Assembly (NCBI GenBank): GCA_963920705.1
Contig: CAWUCO010000097.1
Span: forward strand, 496,001-560,000
DNA from: Odiellus spinosus
Lineage: Eukaryota > Arthropoda > Arachnida > Opiliones > Phalangiidae
Direction of reading: 5' to 3'
DNA length: 64,000 bases
Shown: piece by piece, positions 39,501-51,859 of the stretch
How the letters are laid out: each line of letters opens with the position of its first letter
How positions within the stretch are numbered: position 1 is the stretch's first letter
Position numbers and translations under genes: made by a program
The notes under the pieces: model-generated
The model's input: only the letters and a program-made list of their open reading frames with translations
Databases searched by the model: none
What the model was told of the DNA's origin: nothing

Positions 39501-42291
39501 GTCTAAATCGCTTAAAAATCAAAAGTTTTGTGTCTATTTGAATCCAATAATCTTGGATTTTTAAGCGTTTTTGCTTAATTTTAACCAATTTTATATTTGT
39601 CACGTTTTGGCAATTTAGACAAAACCAAAGTCATTCGAAAGAGCAATTAATGGACAGTCTAAATAATAAGAATTTTCAAAAATCCGTTGAAAAACAAGAA
39701 AAATATGGCCAATTCAAGAAATCATACAATATCAAAATAGTCAAATTTCAGATTTTAAAAATTCGCTTTTTGATATTAGATGTTTTTTGAATTGGCCATA
39801 TTTTCCATGTTTTTCAACGGATTTTCCAAAACTCTTGTTTTTTAGATAGACCAATATTTGCTCTTTCGAGTGGTCTAAATTTTGTCTAAATCGCTTAAAA
39901 ATCAAAAGTTTTGTGTCTATTTGAATCCAATAATCTTGGATTTTTAAGCGTTTTTGCTTTATTTTAACCAATTTTATATTTGTCACGTTTTGGCAATTTA
40001 GACAAAACCAAAGTCATTCGAAAGAGCAATTAATGGACAGTCTAAATACTAAGAGTTTTCAAAAATCCGTTGAAAAACAAGAAAAATATGGCCAATTCAA
40101 GAAATCATACAATATCAAAATAGTGAAATTTCAGATTTTAAAAATTCGCTTTTTGATATTAGATGTTTTTTGAATTGGCCATATTTTCCAGGTTTTTCAA
40201 CGGATTTTCCAAAACTCTTGTTTTTTAGATAGACCAATATTTGCTCTTTCGAGTGGTCTAAATTTTGTCTAAATCGCTTAAAAATCAAAAGTTTTGTGTC
40301 TATTTGAATCCTATAATCTTGGATTTTTAAGCGTTTTTGCTTAATTTTAACCAATTTTATATTTGTCACGTTTTGGCAATTTAGACAAAACCAAAGTCAT
40401 TCGAAAGAGCAATTAATGGACAGTCTAAATAATAAAAGTTTTCAAAAATCCGTTGAAAAACAAGAAAAATATGGCCAATTCAACAAATCATACAATATCA
40501 AAATAGTCAAATTTCAGATTTTAAAAATTCGCTTTTTAATATTAGATGTTTATTGAATTGGCCATATTTTCCAGGTTTTTCAACGGATTTTCCAAAACTC
40601 TTGTTTTTTAGATAGACCAATATTTGCTCTTTCGAGTGGTCTAAATTTTGTCTAAATCGCTTAAAAATCAAAAGTTTTGTGTCTATTTGAATCCAATAAT
40701 CTTGGATTTTTAAGCGTTTTTGCTTTATTTTAACCAATTTTATATTTGTCACGTTTTGGCAATTTAGACAAAACCAAAGTCATTCGAAAGAGCAATTAAT
40801 GGACAGTCTAAATAATAAGAGTTTTCAAAAATCCGTTGAAAAACAAGAAAAATATGGCCAATTCAAGAAATCATACAATATCAAAATAGTGAAATTTCAG
40901 ATTTTAAAAATTCGCTTTTTGATATTAGATGTTTTTTGAATTGGCCATATTTTCCAGGTTTTTCAACGGATTTTCCAAAACTCTTGTTTTTTAGATAGAC
41001 CAATATTTGCTCTTTCGAGTGGTCTAAATTTTGTCTAAATCGCTTAAAAATCAAAAGTTTTGTGTCTATTTGAATCCTATAATCTTGGATTTTTAAGCGT
41101 TTTTGCTTAATTTTAACCAATTTTATATTTGTCACGTTTTGGCAATTTAGACAAAACCAAAGTCATTCGAAAGAGCAATTAATGGACAGTCTAAATAATA
41201 AAAGTTTTCAAAAATCCGTTGAAAAACAAGAAAAATATGGCCAATTCAACAAATCATACAATATCAAAATAGTCAAATTTCAGATTTTAAAAATTCGCTT
41301 TTTAATATTAGATGTTTATTGAATTGGCCATATTTTCCAGGTTTTTCAACGGATTTTCCAAAACTCTTGTTTTTTAGATAGACCAATATTTGCTCTTTCG
41401 AGTGGTCTAAATTTTGTCTAAATCGCTTAAAAATCAAAAGTTTTGTGTCTATTTGAATCCAATAATCTTGGATTTTTAAGCGTTTTTGCTTTATTTTAAC
41501 CAATTTTATATTTGTCACGTTTTGGCAATTTAGACAAAACCAAAGTCATTCGAAAGAGCAATTAATGGACAGTCTAAATAATAAGAGTTTTCAAAAATCC
41601 GTTGAAAAACAAGAAAAATATGGCCAATTCAAGAAATCATACAATATCAAAATAGTGAAATTTCAGATTTTAAAAATTCGCTTTTTGATATTAGATGTTT
41701 TTTGAATTGGCCATATTTTCCAGGTTTTTCAACGGATTTTCCAAAACTCTTGTTTTTTAGATAGACCAATATTTGCTATTTCGAGTGGTCTAAATTTTGT
41801 CTAAATCGCTTAAAAATCAAAAGTTTTGTGTCTATTTGAATCCTATAATCTTGGATTTTTAAGCGTTTTTGCTTAATTTTAACCAATTTTATATTTGTCA
41901 CGTTTTGGCAATTTAGACAAAACCAAAGTCATTCGAAAGAGCAATTAATGGACAGTCTAAATAATAAGAGTTTTCAAAAATCCGTTGAAAAACAAGAAAA
42001 ATATGGCCAATTCAAGAAATCATACAATATCAAAATAGTGAAATTTCAGATTTTAAAAATTCGCTTTTTGATATTAGATGTTTTTTGAATTGGCCATATT
42101 TTCCAGGTTTTTCAACGGATTTTCCAAAACTCTTGTTTTTTAGATAGACCAATATTTGCTCTTTCGAGTGGTCTAAATTTTGTCTAAATCGCTTAAAAAT
42201 CAAAAGTTTTGTGTCCATTTGAATCCAATAATCTTGGATTTTTAAGTGTTTTTGCTTAATTTTAACCAATTTTATATTTGTCACAATTTTG
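36550..42291. repeat. Sixteen-unit repeat, copy 2, with internal dimers
   Basis: Matches copy 1 until about 40870. It then expands as a dimer of 766 bp: the unit with AATAAAAGTTTT and TTCAACAAATC at about 40384 recurs near 41150, each followed by a unit with AGTGAAATTTC and AATCCTATAATC. A CTATTTCGAG variant near 41777 marks the last dimer. Position 38852 has ATTCAGACAAAA inside the usually perfect outer arm. Confidence 0.86.
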
Positions 42292-45200
42292 AAATTTAGA
42301 CAAAACCAAAGTCATTCGAAAGAGCAATTAATGGACAGTCTAAATAATAAGAGTTTTCAAAAATCCGTTGAAAAACAAGAAAAATATGGCCAATTCAAGA
42401 AATCATACAATATCAAAATAGTCAAATTTCCGATTTTAAAAATTCGCTTTTGGATATTAGATGTTTATTGAATTGGCCATATTTTCCAGGTTTTTCAACG
42501 GATTTTCCAAAACTCTTGTTTTTTAGATAGACCAATATTTGCTCTTTCGAGTGGTCTTAATTTTGTCTAAATCGCTTAAAAATCAAAAGTTTTGTGTCTA
42601 TTTGAATCCAATAATCTTGGATTTTTAAGTGTTTTTGCTTAATTTTAACCAATTTTATATTTGTCACAATTTTGAAATTTAGACAAAACCAAAGTCATTC
42701 GAAAGAGCAATTAATGGACAGTCTAAATAATAAGAGTTTTCAAAAATCCGTTGAAAAACAAAAAATATGGCCAATTCAAGAAATCATACAATATCAAAAT
42801 AGTGAAATTTCAGATTTTAAAAATTCGCTTTTTGATATTAGATGTTTTTTGAATTGGCCATATTTTCCAGGTTTTTCAACGGATTTTCCAAAACTCTTGT
42901 TTTTTAGATAGACCAATATTTGCTCTTTCGAGTGGTCTAAATTTTGTCTAAATCGCTTAAAAATCAAAAGTTTTGTGTCCATTTGAATCCAATAATCTTG
43001 GATTTTTAAGTGTTTTTGCTTAATTTTAACCAATTTTATATTTGTCACAATTTTGAAATTTAGACAAAACCAAAGTCATTCGAAAGAGCAATTAATGGAC
43101 AGTCTAAATAATAAGAGTTTTCAAAAATCCGTTGAAAAACAAGAAAAATATGGCCAATTCAAGAAATCATACAATATCAAAATAGTCAAATTTCCGATTT
43201 TAAAAATTCGCTTTTGGATATTAGATGTTTATTGAATTGGCCATATTTTCCAGGTTTTTCAACGGATTTTCCAAAACTCTTGTTTTTTAGATAGACCAAT
43301 ATTTGCTCTTTCGAGTGGTCTTAATTTTGTCTAAATCGCTTAAAAATCAAAAGTTTTGTGTCTATTTGAATCCAATAATCTTGGATTTTTAAGTGTTTTT
43401 GCTTAATTTTAACCAATTTTATATTTGTCACAATTTTGAAATTTAGACAAAACCAAAGTCATTCGAAAGAGCAATTAATGGACAGTCTAAATAATAAGAG
43501 TTTTCAAAAATCCGTTGAAAAACAAAAAATATGGCCAATTCAAGAAATCATACAATATCAAAATAGTCAAATTTCAGATTTTAAAAATTCGCTTTTTAAT
43601 ATTAGATGTTTTTTGAATTGGCCATATTTTCCATGTTTTTCAACGGATTTTCCAAAACTCTTGTTTTTTAGATAGACCAATATTTGCTCTTTCGAGTGGT
43701 CTAAATTTTGTCTAAATCGCTTAAAAATCAAAAGTTTTGTGTCTATTTGAATCCAATAATCTTGGATTTTTAAGCGTTTTTGCTTAATTTTAACCAATTT
43801 TATATTTGTCACGTTTTGGCAATTTAGACAAAACCAAAGTCATTCGAAAGAGCAATTAATGGACAGTCTAAATAATAAGAATTTTCAAAAATCCGTTGAA
43901 AAACAAGAAAAATATGGCCAATTCAAGAAATCATACAATATCAAAATAGTCAAATTTCAGATTTTAAAAATTCGCTTTTTGATATTAGATGTTTTTTGAA
44001 TTGGCCATATTTTCCATGTTTTTCAACGGATTTTCCAAAACTCTTGTTTTTTAGATAGACCAATATTTGCTCTTTCGAGTGGTCTAAATTTTGTCTAAAT
44101 CGCTTAAAAATCAAAAGTTTTGTGTCTATTTGAATCCAATAATCTTGGATTTTTAAGCGTTTTTGCTTTATTTTAACCAATTTTATATTTGTCACGTTTT
44201 GGCAATTTAGACAAAACCAAAGTCATTCGAAAGAGCAATTAATGGACAGTCTAAATACTAAGAGTTTTCAAAAATCCGTTGAAAAACAAGAAAAATATGG
44301 CCAATTCAAGAAATCATACAATATCAAAATAGTCAAATTTCAGATTTTAAAAATTCGCTTTTTGATATTAGATGTTTTTTGAATTGGCCATATTTTCCAT
44401 GTTTTTCAACGGATTTTCCAAAACTCTTGTTTTTTAGATAGACCAATATTTGCTCTTTCGAGTGGTCTAAATTTTGTCTAAATCGCTTAAAAATCAAAAG
44501 TTTTGTGTCTATTTGAATCCAATAATCTTGGATTTTTAAGCGTTTTTGCTTTATTTTAACCAATTTTATATTTGTCACGTTTTGGCAATTTAGACAAAAC
44601 CAAAGTCATTCGAAAGAGCAATTAATGGACAGTCTAAATACTAAGAGTTTTCAAAAATCCGTTGAAAAACAAGAAAAATATGGCCAATTCAAGAAATCAT
44701 ACAATATCAAAATAGTGAAATTTCAGATTTTAAAAATTCGCTTTTTGATATTAGATGTTTTTTGAATTGGCCATATTTTCCAGGTTTTTCAACGGATTTT
44801 CCAAAACTCTTGTTTTTTAGATAGACCAATATTTGCTCTTTCGAGTGGTCTAAATTTTGTCTAAATCGCTTAAAAATCAAAAGTTTTGTGTCTATTTGAA
44901 TCCTATAATCTTGGATTTTTAAGCGTTTTTGCTTAATTTTAACCAATTTTATATTTGTCACGTTTTGGCAATTTAGACAAAACCAAAGTCATTCGAAAGA
45001 GCAATTAATGGACAGTCTAAATAATAAGAATTTTCAAAAATCCGTTGAAAAACAAGAAAAATATGGCCAATTCAAGAAATCATACAATATCAAAATAGTC
45101 AAATTTCAGATTTTAAAAATTCGCTTTTTGATATTAGATGTTTTTTGAATTGGCCATATTTTCCATGTTTTTCAACGGATTTTCCAAAACTCTTGTTTTT

Positions 45201-46883
45201 TAGATAGACCAATATTTGCTCTTTCGAGTGGTCTAAATTTTGTCTAAATCGCTTAAAAATCAAAAGTTTTGTGTCTATTTGAATCCAATAATCTTGGATT
45301 TTTAAGCGTTTTTGCTTTATTTTAACCAATTTTATATTTGTCACGTTTTGGCAATTTAGACAAAACCAAAGTCATTCGAAAGAGCAATTAATGGACAGTC
45401 TAAATACTAAGAGTTTTCAAAAATCCGTTGAAAAACAAGAAAAATATGGCCAATTCAAGAAATCATACAATATCAAAATAGTGAAATTTCAGATTTTAAA
45501 AATTCGCTTTTTGATATTAGATGTTTTTTGAATTGGCCATATTTTCCAGGTTTTTCAACGGATTTTCCAAAACTCTTGTTTTTTAGATAGACCAATATTT
45601 GCTCTTTCGAGTGGTCTAAATTTTGTCTAAATCGCTTAAAAATCAAAAGTTTTGTGTCTATTTGAATCCTATAATCTTGGATTTTTAAGCGTTTTTGCTT
45701 AATTTTAACCAATTTTATATTTGTCACGTTTTGGCAATTTAGACAAAACCAAAGTCATTCGAAAGAGCAATTAATGGACAGTCTAAATAATAAGAGTTTT
45801 CAAAAATCCGTTGAAAAACAAGAAAAATATGGCCAATTCAACAAATCATACAATATCAAAATAGTCAAATTTCAGATTTTAAAAATTCGCTTTTTAATAT
45901 TAGATGTTTATTGAATTGGCCATATTTTCCAGGTTTTTCAACGGATTTTCCAAAACTCTTGTTTTTTAGATAGACCAATATTTGCTCTTTCGAGTGGTCT
46001 AAATTTTGTCTAAATCGCTTAAAAATCAAAAGTTTTGTGTCTATTTGAATCCAATAATCTTGGATTTTTAAGCGTTTTTGCTTTATTTTAACCAATTTTA
46101 TATTTGTCACGTTTTGGCAATTTAGACAAAACCAAAGTCATTCGAAAGAGCAATTAATGGACAGTCTAAATAATAAGAGTTTTCAAAAATCCGTTGAAAA
46201 ACAAGAAAAATATGGCCAATTCAAGAAATCATACAATATCAAAATAGTGAAATTTCAGATTTTAAAAATTCGCTTTTTGATATTAGATGTTTTTTGAATT
46301 GGCCATATTTTCCAGGTTTTTCAACGGATTTTCCAAAACTCTTGTTTTTTAGATAGACCAATATTTGCTATTTCGAGTGGTCTAAATTTTGTCTAAATCG
46401 CTTAAAAATCAAAAGTTTTGTGTCTATTTGAATCCTATAATCTTGGATTTTTAAGCGTTTTTGCTTAATTTTAACCAATTTTATATTTGTCACGTTTTGG
46501 CAATTTAGACAAAACCAAAGTCATTCGAAAGAGCAATTAATGGACAGTCTAAATAATAAGAGTTTTCAAAAATCCGTTGAAAAACAAGAAAAATATGGCC
46601 AATTCAAGAAATCATACAATATCAAAATAGTGAAATTTCAGATTTTAAAAATTCGCTTTTTGATATTAGATGTTTTTTGAATTGGCCATATTTTCCAGGT
46701 TTTTCAACGGATTTTCCAAAACTCTTGTTTTTTAGATAGACCAATATTTGCTCTTTCGAGTGGTCTAAATTTTGTCTAAATCGCTTAAAAATCAAAAGTT
46801 TTGTGTCCATTTGAATCCAATAATCTTGGATTTTTAAGTGTTTTTGCTTAATTTTAACCAATTTTATATTTGTCACAATTTTG
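42292..46883. repeat. Twelve-unit block, nested duplication
   Basis: Starts with two dimers carrying CTTTTGGATATT (near 42450 and 43212, spaced 764 bp because each includes a unit 2 bp short). From 43056 to about 44195 it matches 38847-39986 at offset 4209. An extra AATACTAAGAG unit is then inserted near 44336. From about 45476 to 47060 it matches 40884-42470 at offset 4592 bp, including the rare CTATTTCGAG near 46369. Confidence 0.86.
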
Positions 46884-49800
46884 AAATTTAGACAAAACCA
46901 AAGTCATTCGAAAGAGCAATTAATGGACAGTCTAAATAATAAGAGTTTTCAAAAATCCGTTGAAAAACAAGAAAAATATGGCCAATTCAAGAAATCATAC
47001 AATATCAAAATAGTCAAATTTCCGATTTTAAAAATTCGCTTTTGGATATTAGATGTTTATTGAATTGGCCATATTTTCCAGGTTTTTCAACGGATTTTCC
47101 AAAACTCTTGTTTTTTAGATAGACCAATATTTGCTCTTTCGAGTGGTCTTAATTTTGTCTAAATCGCTTAAAAATCAAAAGTTTTGTGTCTATTTGAATC
47201 CAATAATCTTGGATTTTTAAGTGTTTTTGCTTAATTTTAACCAATTTTATATTTGTCACAATTTTGAAATTTAGACAAAACCAAAGTCATTCGAAAGAGC
47301 AATTAATGGACAGTCTAAATAATAAGAGTTTTCAAAAATCCGTTGAAAAACAAAAAAATATGGCCAATTCAAGAAATCATACAATATCAAAATAGTCAAA
47401 TTTCAGATTTTAAAAATTCGCTTTTTAATATTAGATGTTTTTTGAATTGGCCATATTTTCCATGTTTTTCAACGGATTTTCCAAAACTCTTGTTTTTTAG
47501 ATAGACCAATATTTGCTCTTTCGAGTGGTCTAAATTTTGTCTAAATCGCTTAAAAATCAAAAGTTTTGTGTCTATTTGAATCCAATAATCTTGGATTTTT
47601 AAGCGTTTTTGCTTAATTTTAACCAATTTTATATTTGTCACGTTTTGGCAATTTAGACAAATCCAAAGTCATTCGAAAGACCAATTAATGGACAGTCTAA
47701 ATAATAAGAGTTTTCAAAAATCCGTTGAAAAACAAGAAAAATATGGCCAATTCAAGAAATCATACAATATCAAAATAGTGAAATTTCAGATTTTAAAAAT
47801 TCGCTTTTTGATATTAGATGTTTTTTGAATTGGCCATATTTTCCAGGTTTTTCAACGGATTTTCCAAAACTCTTGTTTTTTAGATAGACCAATATTTGAT
47901 CTTTCGAGTGGTCCAAATTTTGTCTAAATCGCTTAAAAATCAAAAGTTTTGTGTCTATTTGAATCCAATAATCTTGGATTTTTAAGCGTTTTTGCTTTAT
48001 TTTAACCAATTTTATATTTGTCACGTTTTGGCAATTTAGACAAAACCAAAGTCATTCGAAAGAGCAATTAATGGACAGTCTAAATAATAAGAGTTTTCAA
48101 AAATCCGTTGAAAAACAAGAAAAATATGGCCAATTCAAGAAATCATACAATATCAAAATAGTGAAATTTCAGATTTTAAAAATTCGCTTTTTGATATTAG
48201 ATGTTTTTTGAATTGGCCATATTTTCCAGGTTTTTCAACGGATTTTCCAAAACTCTTGTTTTTTAGATAGACCAATATTTGCTCTTTCGAGTGGTCTAAA
48301 TTTTGTCTAAATCGCTTAAAAATCAAAAGTTTTGTGTCCATTTGAATCCAATAATCTTGGATTTTTAATTGTTTTTGCTTAATTTTAACCAATTTTATAT
48401 TTGTCACAATTTTGAAATTTAGACAAAACCAAAGTCATTCGAAAGAGCAATTAATGGACAGTCTAAATAATAAGAGTTTTCAAAAATCCGTTGAAAAACA
48501 AGAAAAATATGGCCAATTCAAGAAATCATACAATATCAAAATAGTCAAATTTCCGATTTTAAAAATTCGCTTTTTGATATTAGATGTTTATTGAATTGGC
48601 CATATTTTCCAGGTTTTTCAACGGATTTTCCAAAACTCTTGTTTTTTAGATAGACCAATATTTGCTCTTTCGAGTGGTCTTAATTTTGTCTAAATCGCTT
48701 AAAAATCAAAAGTTTTGTGTCTATTTGAATCCAATAATCTTGGATTTTTAAGTGTTTTTGCTTAATTTTAACCAATTTTATATTTGTCACAATTTTGAAA
48801 TTTAGACAAAACCAAAGTCATTCGAAAGAGCAATTAATGGACAGTCTAAATAATAAGAGTTTTCAAAAATCCGTTGAAAAACAAAAAAATATGGCCAATT
48901 CAAGAAATCATACAATATCAAAATAGTCAAATTTCAGATTTTAAAAATTCGCTTTTTAATATTAGATGTTTTTTGAATTGGCCATATTTTCCATGTTTTT
49001 CAACGGATTTTCCAAAACTCTTGTTTTTTAGATAGACCAATATTTGCTCTTTCGAGTGGTCTAAATTTTGTCTAAATCGCTTAAAAATCAAAAGTTTTGT
49101 GTCTATTTGAATCCAATAATCTTGGATTTTTAAGCGTTTTTGCTTAATTTTAACCAATTTTATATTTGTCACGTTTTGGCAATTTAGACAAATCCAAAGT
49201 CATTCGAAAGACCAATTAATGGACAGTCTAAATAATAAGAGTTTTCAAAAATCCGTTGAAAAACAAGAAAAATATGGCCAATTCAAGAAATCATACAATA
49301 TCAAAATAGTGAAATTTCAGATTTTAAAAATTCGCTTTTTGATATTAGATGTTTTTTGAATTGGCCATATTTTCCAGGTTTTTCAACGGATTTTCCAAAA
49401 CTCTTGTTTTTTAGATAGACCAATATTTGATCTTTCGAGTGGTCTAAATTTTGTCTAAATCGCTTAAAAATCAAAAGTTTTGTGTCTATTTGAATCCAAT
49501 AATCTTGGATTTTTAAGCGTTTTTGCTTTATTTTAACCAATTTTATATTTGTCACGTTTTGGCAATTTAGACAAAACCAAAGTCATTCGAAAGAGCAATT
49601 AATGGACAGTCTAAATAATAAGAGTTTTCAAAAATCCGTTGAAAAACAAGAAAAATATGGCCAATTCAAGAAATCATACAATATCAAAATAGTGAAATTT
49701 CAGATTTTAAAAATTCGCTTTTTGATATTAGATGTTTTTTGAATTGGCCATATTTTCCAGGTTTTTCAACGGATTTTCCAAAACTCTTGTTTTTTAGATA

Positions 49801-51859
49801 GACCAATATTTGCTCTTTCGAGTGGTCTAAATTTTGTCTAAATCGCTTAAAAATCAAAAGTTTTGTGTCCATTTGAATCCAATAATCTTGGATTTTTAAT
49901 TGTTTTTGCTTAATTTTAACCAATTTTATATTTGTCACAATTTTGAAATTTAGACAAAACCAAAGTCATTCGAAAGAGCAATTAATGGACAGTCTAAATA
50001 ATAAGAGTTTTCAAAAATCCGTTGAAAAACAAGAAAAATATGGCCAATTCAAGAAATCATACAATATCAAAATAGTCAAATTTCCGATTTTAAAAATTCG
50101 CTTTTTGATATTAGATGTTTATTGAATTGGCCATATTTTCCAGGTTTTTAAACGGATTTTCCAAAACTCTTGTTTTTTAGATAGACCAATATTTGCTCTT
50201 TCGAGTGGTCTTAATTTTGTCTAAATCGCTTAAAAATCAAAAGTTTTGTGTCTATTTGAATCCAATAATCTTGGATTTTTAAGTGTTTTTGCTTAATTTT
50301 AACCAATTTTATATTTGTCACAATTTTGAAATTTAGACAAAACCAAAGTCATTCGAAAGAGCAATTAATGGACAGTCTAAATAATAAGAGTTTTCAAAAA
50401 TCCGTTGAAAAACAAAAAAATATGGCCAATTCAAGAAATCATACAATATCAAAATAGTCAAATTTCAGATTTTAAAAATTCGCTTTTTAATATTAGATGT
50501 TTTTTGAATTGGCCATATTTTCCATGTTTTTCAACGGATTTTCCAAAACTCTTGTTTTTTAGATAGACCAATATTTGCTCTTTCGAGTGGTCTAAATTTT
50601 GTCTAAATCGCTTAAAAATCAAAAGTTTTGTGTCTATTTGAATCCAATAATCTTGGATTTTTAAGCGTTTTTGCTTAATTTTAACCAATTTTATATTTGT
50701 CACGTTTTGGCAATTTAGACAAATCCAAAGTCATTCGAAAGACCAATTAATGGACAGTCTAAATAATAAGAGTTTTCAAAAATCCGTTGAAAAACAAGAA
50801 AAATATGGCCAATTCAAGAAATCATACAATATCAAAATAGTGAAATTTCAGATTTTAAAAATTCGCTTTTTGATATTAGATGTTTTTTGAATTGGCCATA
50901 TTTTCCAGGTTTTTCAACGGATTTTCCAAAACTCTTGTTTTTTAGATAGACCAATATTTGCTCTTTCGAGTGGTCTAAATTTTGTCTAAATCGCTTAAAA
51001 ATCAAAAGTTTTGTGTCTATTTGAATCCAATAATCTTGGATTTTTAAGCGTTTTTGCTTTATTTTAACCAATTTTATATTTGTCACGTTTTGGCAATTTA
51101 GACAAAACCAAAGTCATTCGAAAGAGCAATTAATGGACAGTCTAAATAATAAGAGTTTTCAAAAATCCGTTGAAAAACAAGAAAAATATGGCCAATTCAA
51201 GAAATCATACAATATCAAAATAGTGAAATTTCAGATTTTAAAAATTCGCTTTTTGATATTAGATGTTTTTTGAATTGGCCATATTTTCCAGGTTTTTCAA
51301 CGGATTTTCCAAAACTCTTGTTTTTTAGATAGACCAATATTTGCTCTTTCGAGTGGTCTAAATTTTGTCTAAATCGCTTAAAAATCAAAAGTTTTGTGTC
51401 TATTTGAATCCTATAATCTTGGATTTTTAAGCGTTTTTGCTTAATTTTAACCAATTTTATATTTGTCACGTTTTGGCAATTTAGACAAAACCAAAGTCAT
51501 TCGAAAGAGCAATTAATGGACAGTCTAAATAATAAGAGTTTTCAAAAATCCGTTGAAAAACAAGAAAAATATGGCCAATTCAAGAAATCATACAATATCA
51601 AAATAGTGAAATTTCAGATTTTAAAAATTCGCTTTTTGATATTAGATGTTTTTTGAATTGGCCATATTTTCCAGGTTTTTCAACGGATTTTCCAAAACTC
51701 TTGTTTTTTAGATAGACCAATATTTGCTCTTTCGAGTGGTCTAAATTTTGTCTAAATCGCTTAAAAATCAAAAGTTTTGTGTCCATTTGAATCCAATAAT
51801 CTTGGATTTTTAAGTGTTTTTGCTTAATTTTAACCAATTTTATATTTGTCACAATTTTA
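46884..51859. repeat. Four-unit higher-order repeat, two copies plus a five-unit variant
   Basis: Copies start at 46884, 48415 and 49946, spacing 1531 bp. Order: FPILK-type unit, AACAAAAAAATATGG unit, ACAAATCC with GACCAATTAATGG unit, type A unit. TTTTTAATTGTTTTT marks the linker near 48366 and 49897. The third copy has one extra unit with AATCCTATAATC before 51860, giving five units (1914 bp). Units 47396-48594 match 35531-36729 at offset 11865. Confidence 0.88.
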
